A stretch of 42,443 bases of DNA from Defluviitaleaceae bacterium. Its GTDB lineage: Bacteria > Bacillota > Clostridia > Lachnospirales > WQUN01. Made by a program: the position numbers and the translations under genes. This document shows positions 42,182 to 42,443 of this stretch, piece by piece; the stretch's first letter is position 1, and the number at the start of each line of letters is the position of its first letter. Location: assembly GCA_009777845.1 (NCBI GenBank), contig WRLD01000014.1:1-42443 (forward strand), read 5' to 3'. The notes under the pieces are model-generated. The model saw nothing but the letters and a program-made list of their open reading frames with translations, was not told the DNA's origin and searched no databases.

Positions 42182-42443
42182 AAGTATAAAGAAATGAAAA
42201 TAGAAAGCAGGTTTTAGTATGCTCAAATTATCAGATATTTCAAAAAGAGAAATTGTTTTATACAAACTTGGCAAAGAACAAAAAGATATTCAGTTATTCT
42301 TTGAAGAATTAAATATAGTATTTTACCTAGAAGACGATGAAACTTTTTCGGTTGATACCGTTAGGGGCAAAAAGGTTGTACCCACTAGCACAATTACCCG
42401 CGACGAGTTAGTAGGTAAACTTGTTGTAATGTGTAGTTTTACC
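42182..42443 (+). repeat. Second copy of a 1747-bp tandem duplication, cut by the window end
   Basis: The bases from 42182 match 40435 onward at an offset of 1747 bp, beginning within the last codons of rmlB (AAGTATAA, ATGAAAATAGAAAGCAGG) and continuing into the radical SAM gene. Confidence 0.92.
42219..42443 (+). CDS. Second radical SAM-family protein, N-terminal part only
   Basis: The first 75 codons of a protein starting MLKLSDISKREIVLYKLGKE, differing from residues 1-75 of the 40472 product at only four positions (for example F2L, V to I, A to V, I to M). The reading frame is open to the window end, which falls at the codon where the C12 tract lies in the first copy. Whether the rest is conserved cannot be seen. 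Confidence 0.85.
   Translation, partial: MLKLSDISKREIVLYKLGKEQKDIQLFFEELNIVFYLEDDETFSVDTVRGKKVVPTSTITRDELVGKLVVMCSFT

Overview
The window looks like a chromosomal segment of an endospore-forming, anaerobe-like Firmicute (Bacillota, probably class Clostridia). The evidence is a spoIIIA operon, a SpoVB-type flippase, a CarD regulator, gyrA, and strong AGGAGG-type ribosome binding sites. No rRNA, tRNA or CRISPR array was seen. Housekeeping genes are moderately GC-rich. The helicase gene near 18-20 kb and the surface-polymer locus from 27 kb onward are visibly richer in A+T, which suggests transferred or accessory DNA.

Layout. (1) 1-4.4 kb, minus strand: a chain xylB, DUF4258 protein, MqsA/YgiT-like zinc finger, ftsH. 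(2) 4.5-5.9 kb: a small Cys-rich secreted protein, then a gene-free mosaic of nested palindromic and tandem repeats. (3) 5.9-7.1 kb: an ECF sigma factor with its membrane anti-sigma factor. (4) 7.1-11.8 kb, minus strand: eight tightly packed genes (nucleotidyltransferase and HEPN pair, SPFH protein with C-terminal zinc-ribbon repeats, RelE-like toxin with antitoxin, double zinc-ribbon membrane protein, tiny membrane protein, DinD). (5) 12-13.7 kb: a second, divergent ftsH. (6) 13.7-16.7 kb, minus strand: spoIIIAA-AB-AC-AD-AE behind a good sigma-E-like promoter, with no AF-AG-AH following. (7) 16.8-17.8 kb: palindromic elements, short tandem repeats and two small gene remnants. (8) 17.8-20.3 kb: a helicase-nuclease fusion flanked by 37-bp direct repeats, one of which is the likely gyrA promoter. 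(9) gyrA, then a 220-bp structured repeat and an IS3-family remnant. (10) 23.4-26.3 kb, minus strand: carD, a PHP-type histidinol phosphatase and spoVB. (11) 27 kb to the end: a plus-strand surface-glycopolymer locus.

The surface-polymer locus is the most unusual part. RmlA, RmlB, FdtA-like and FdtB-like enzymes would make a dTDP-3-amino-3,6-dideoxyhexose. A TagD-type cytidylyltransferase fused to a Gfo/Idh/MocA dehydrogenase, plus an SDR, suggests a CDP-activated polyol. Two TagB/TagF-like polymerases (one with a beta-propeller-like tail, one with a Rossmann-like head) and two GT2 glycosyltransferases could assemble a teichoic-acid-like polymer. Two further proteins do not fit a standard pathway: a three-part protein (Rossmann-like, SGNH-like, citrate-lyase-ligase-like) and a tandemly duplicated radical SAM protein. 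A similar Rossmann-like module recurs in three of the proteins. A C12 tract in the radical SAM gene and a G8 tract in the first gene could allow phase variation. The window ends inside the second radical SAM copy, exactly at the position matching the C12 tract.
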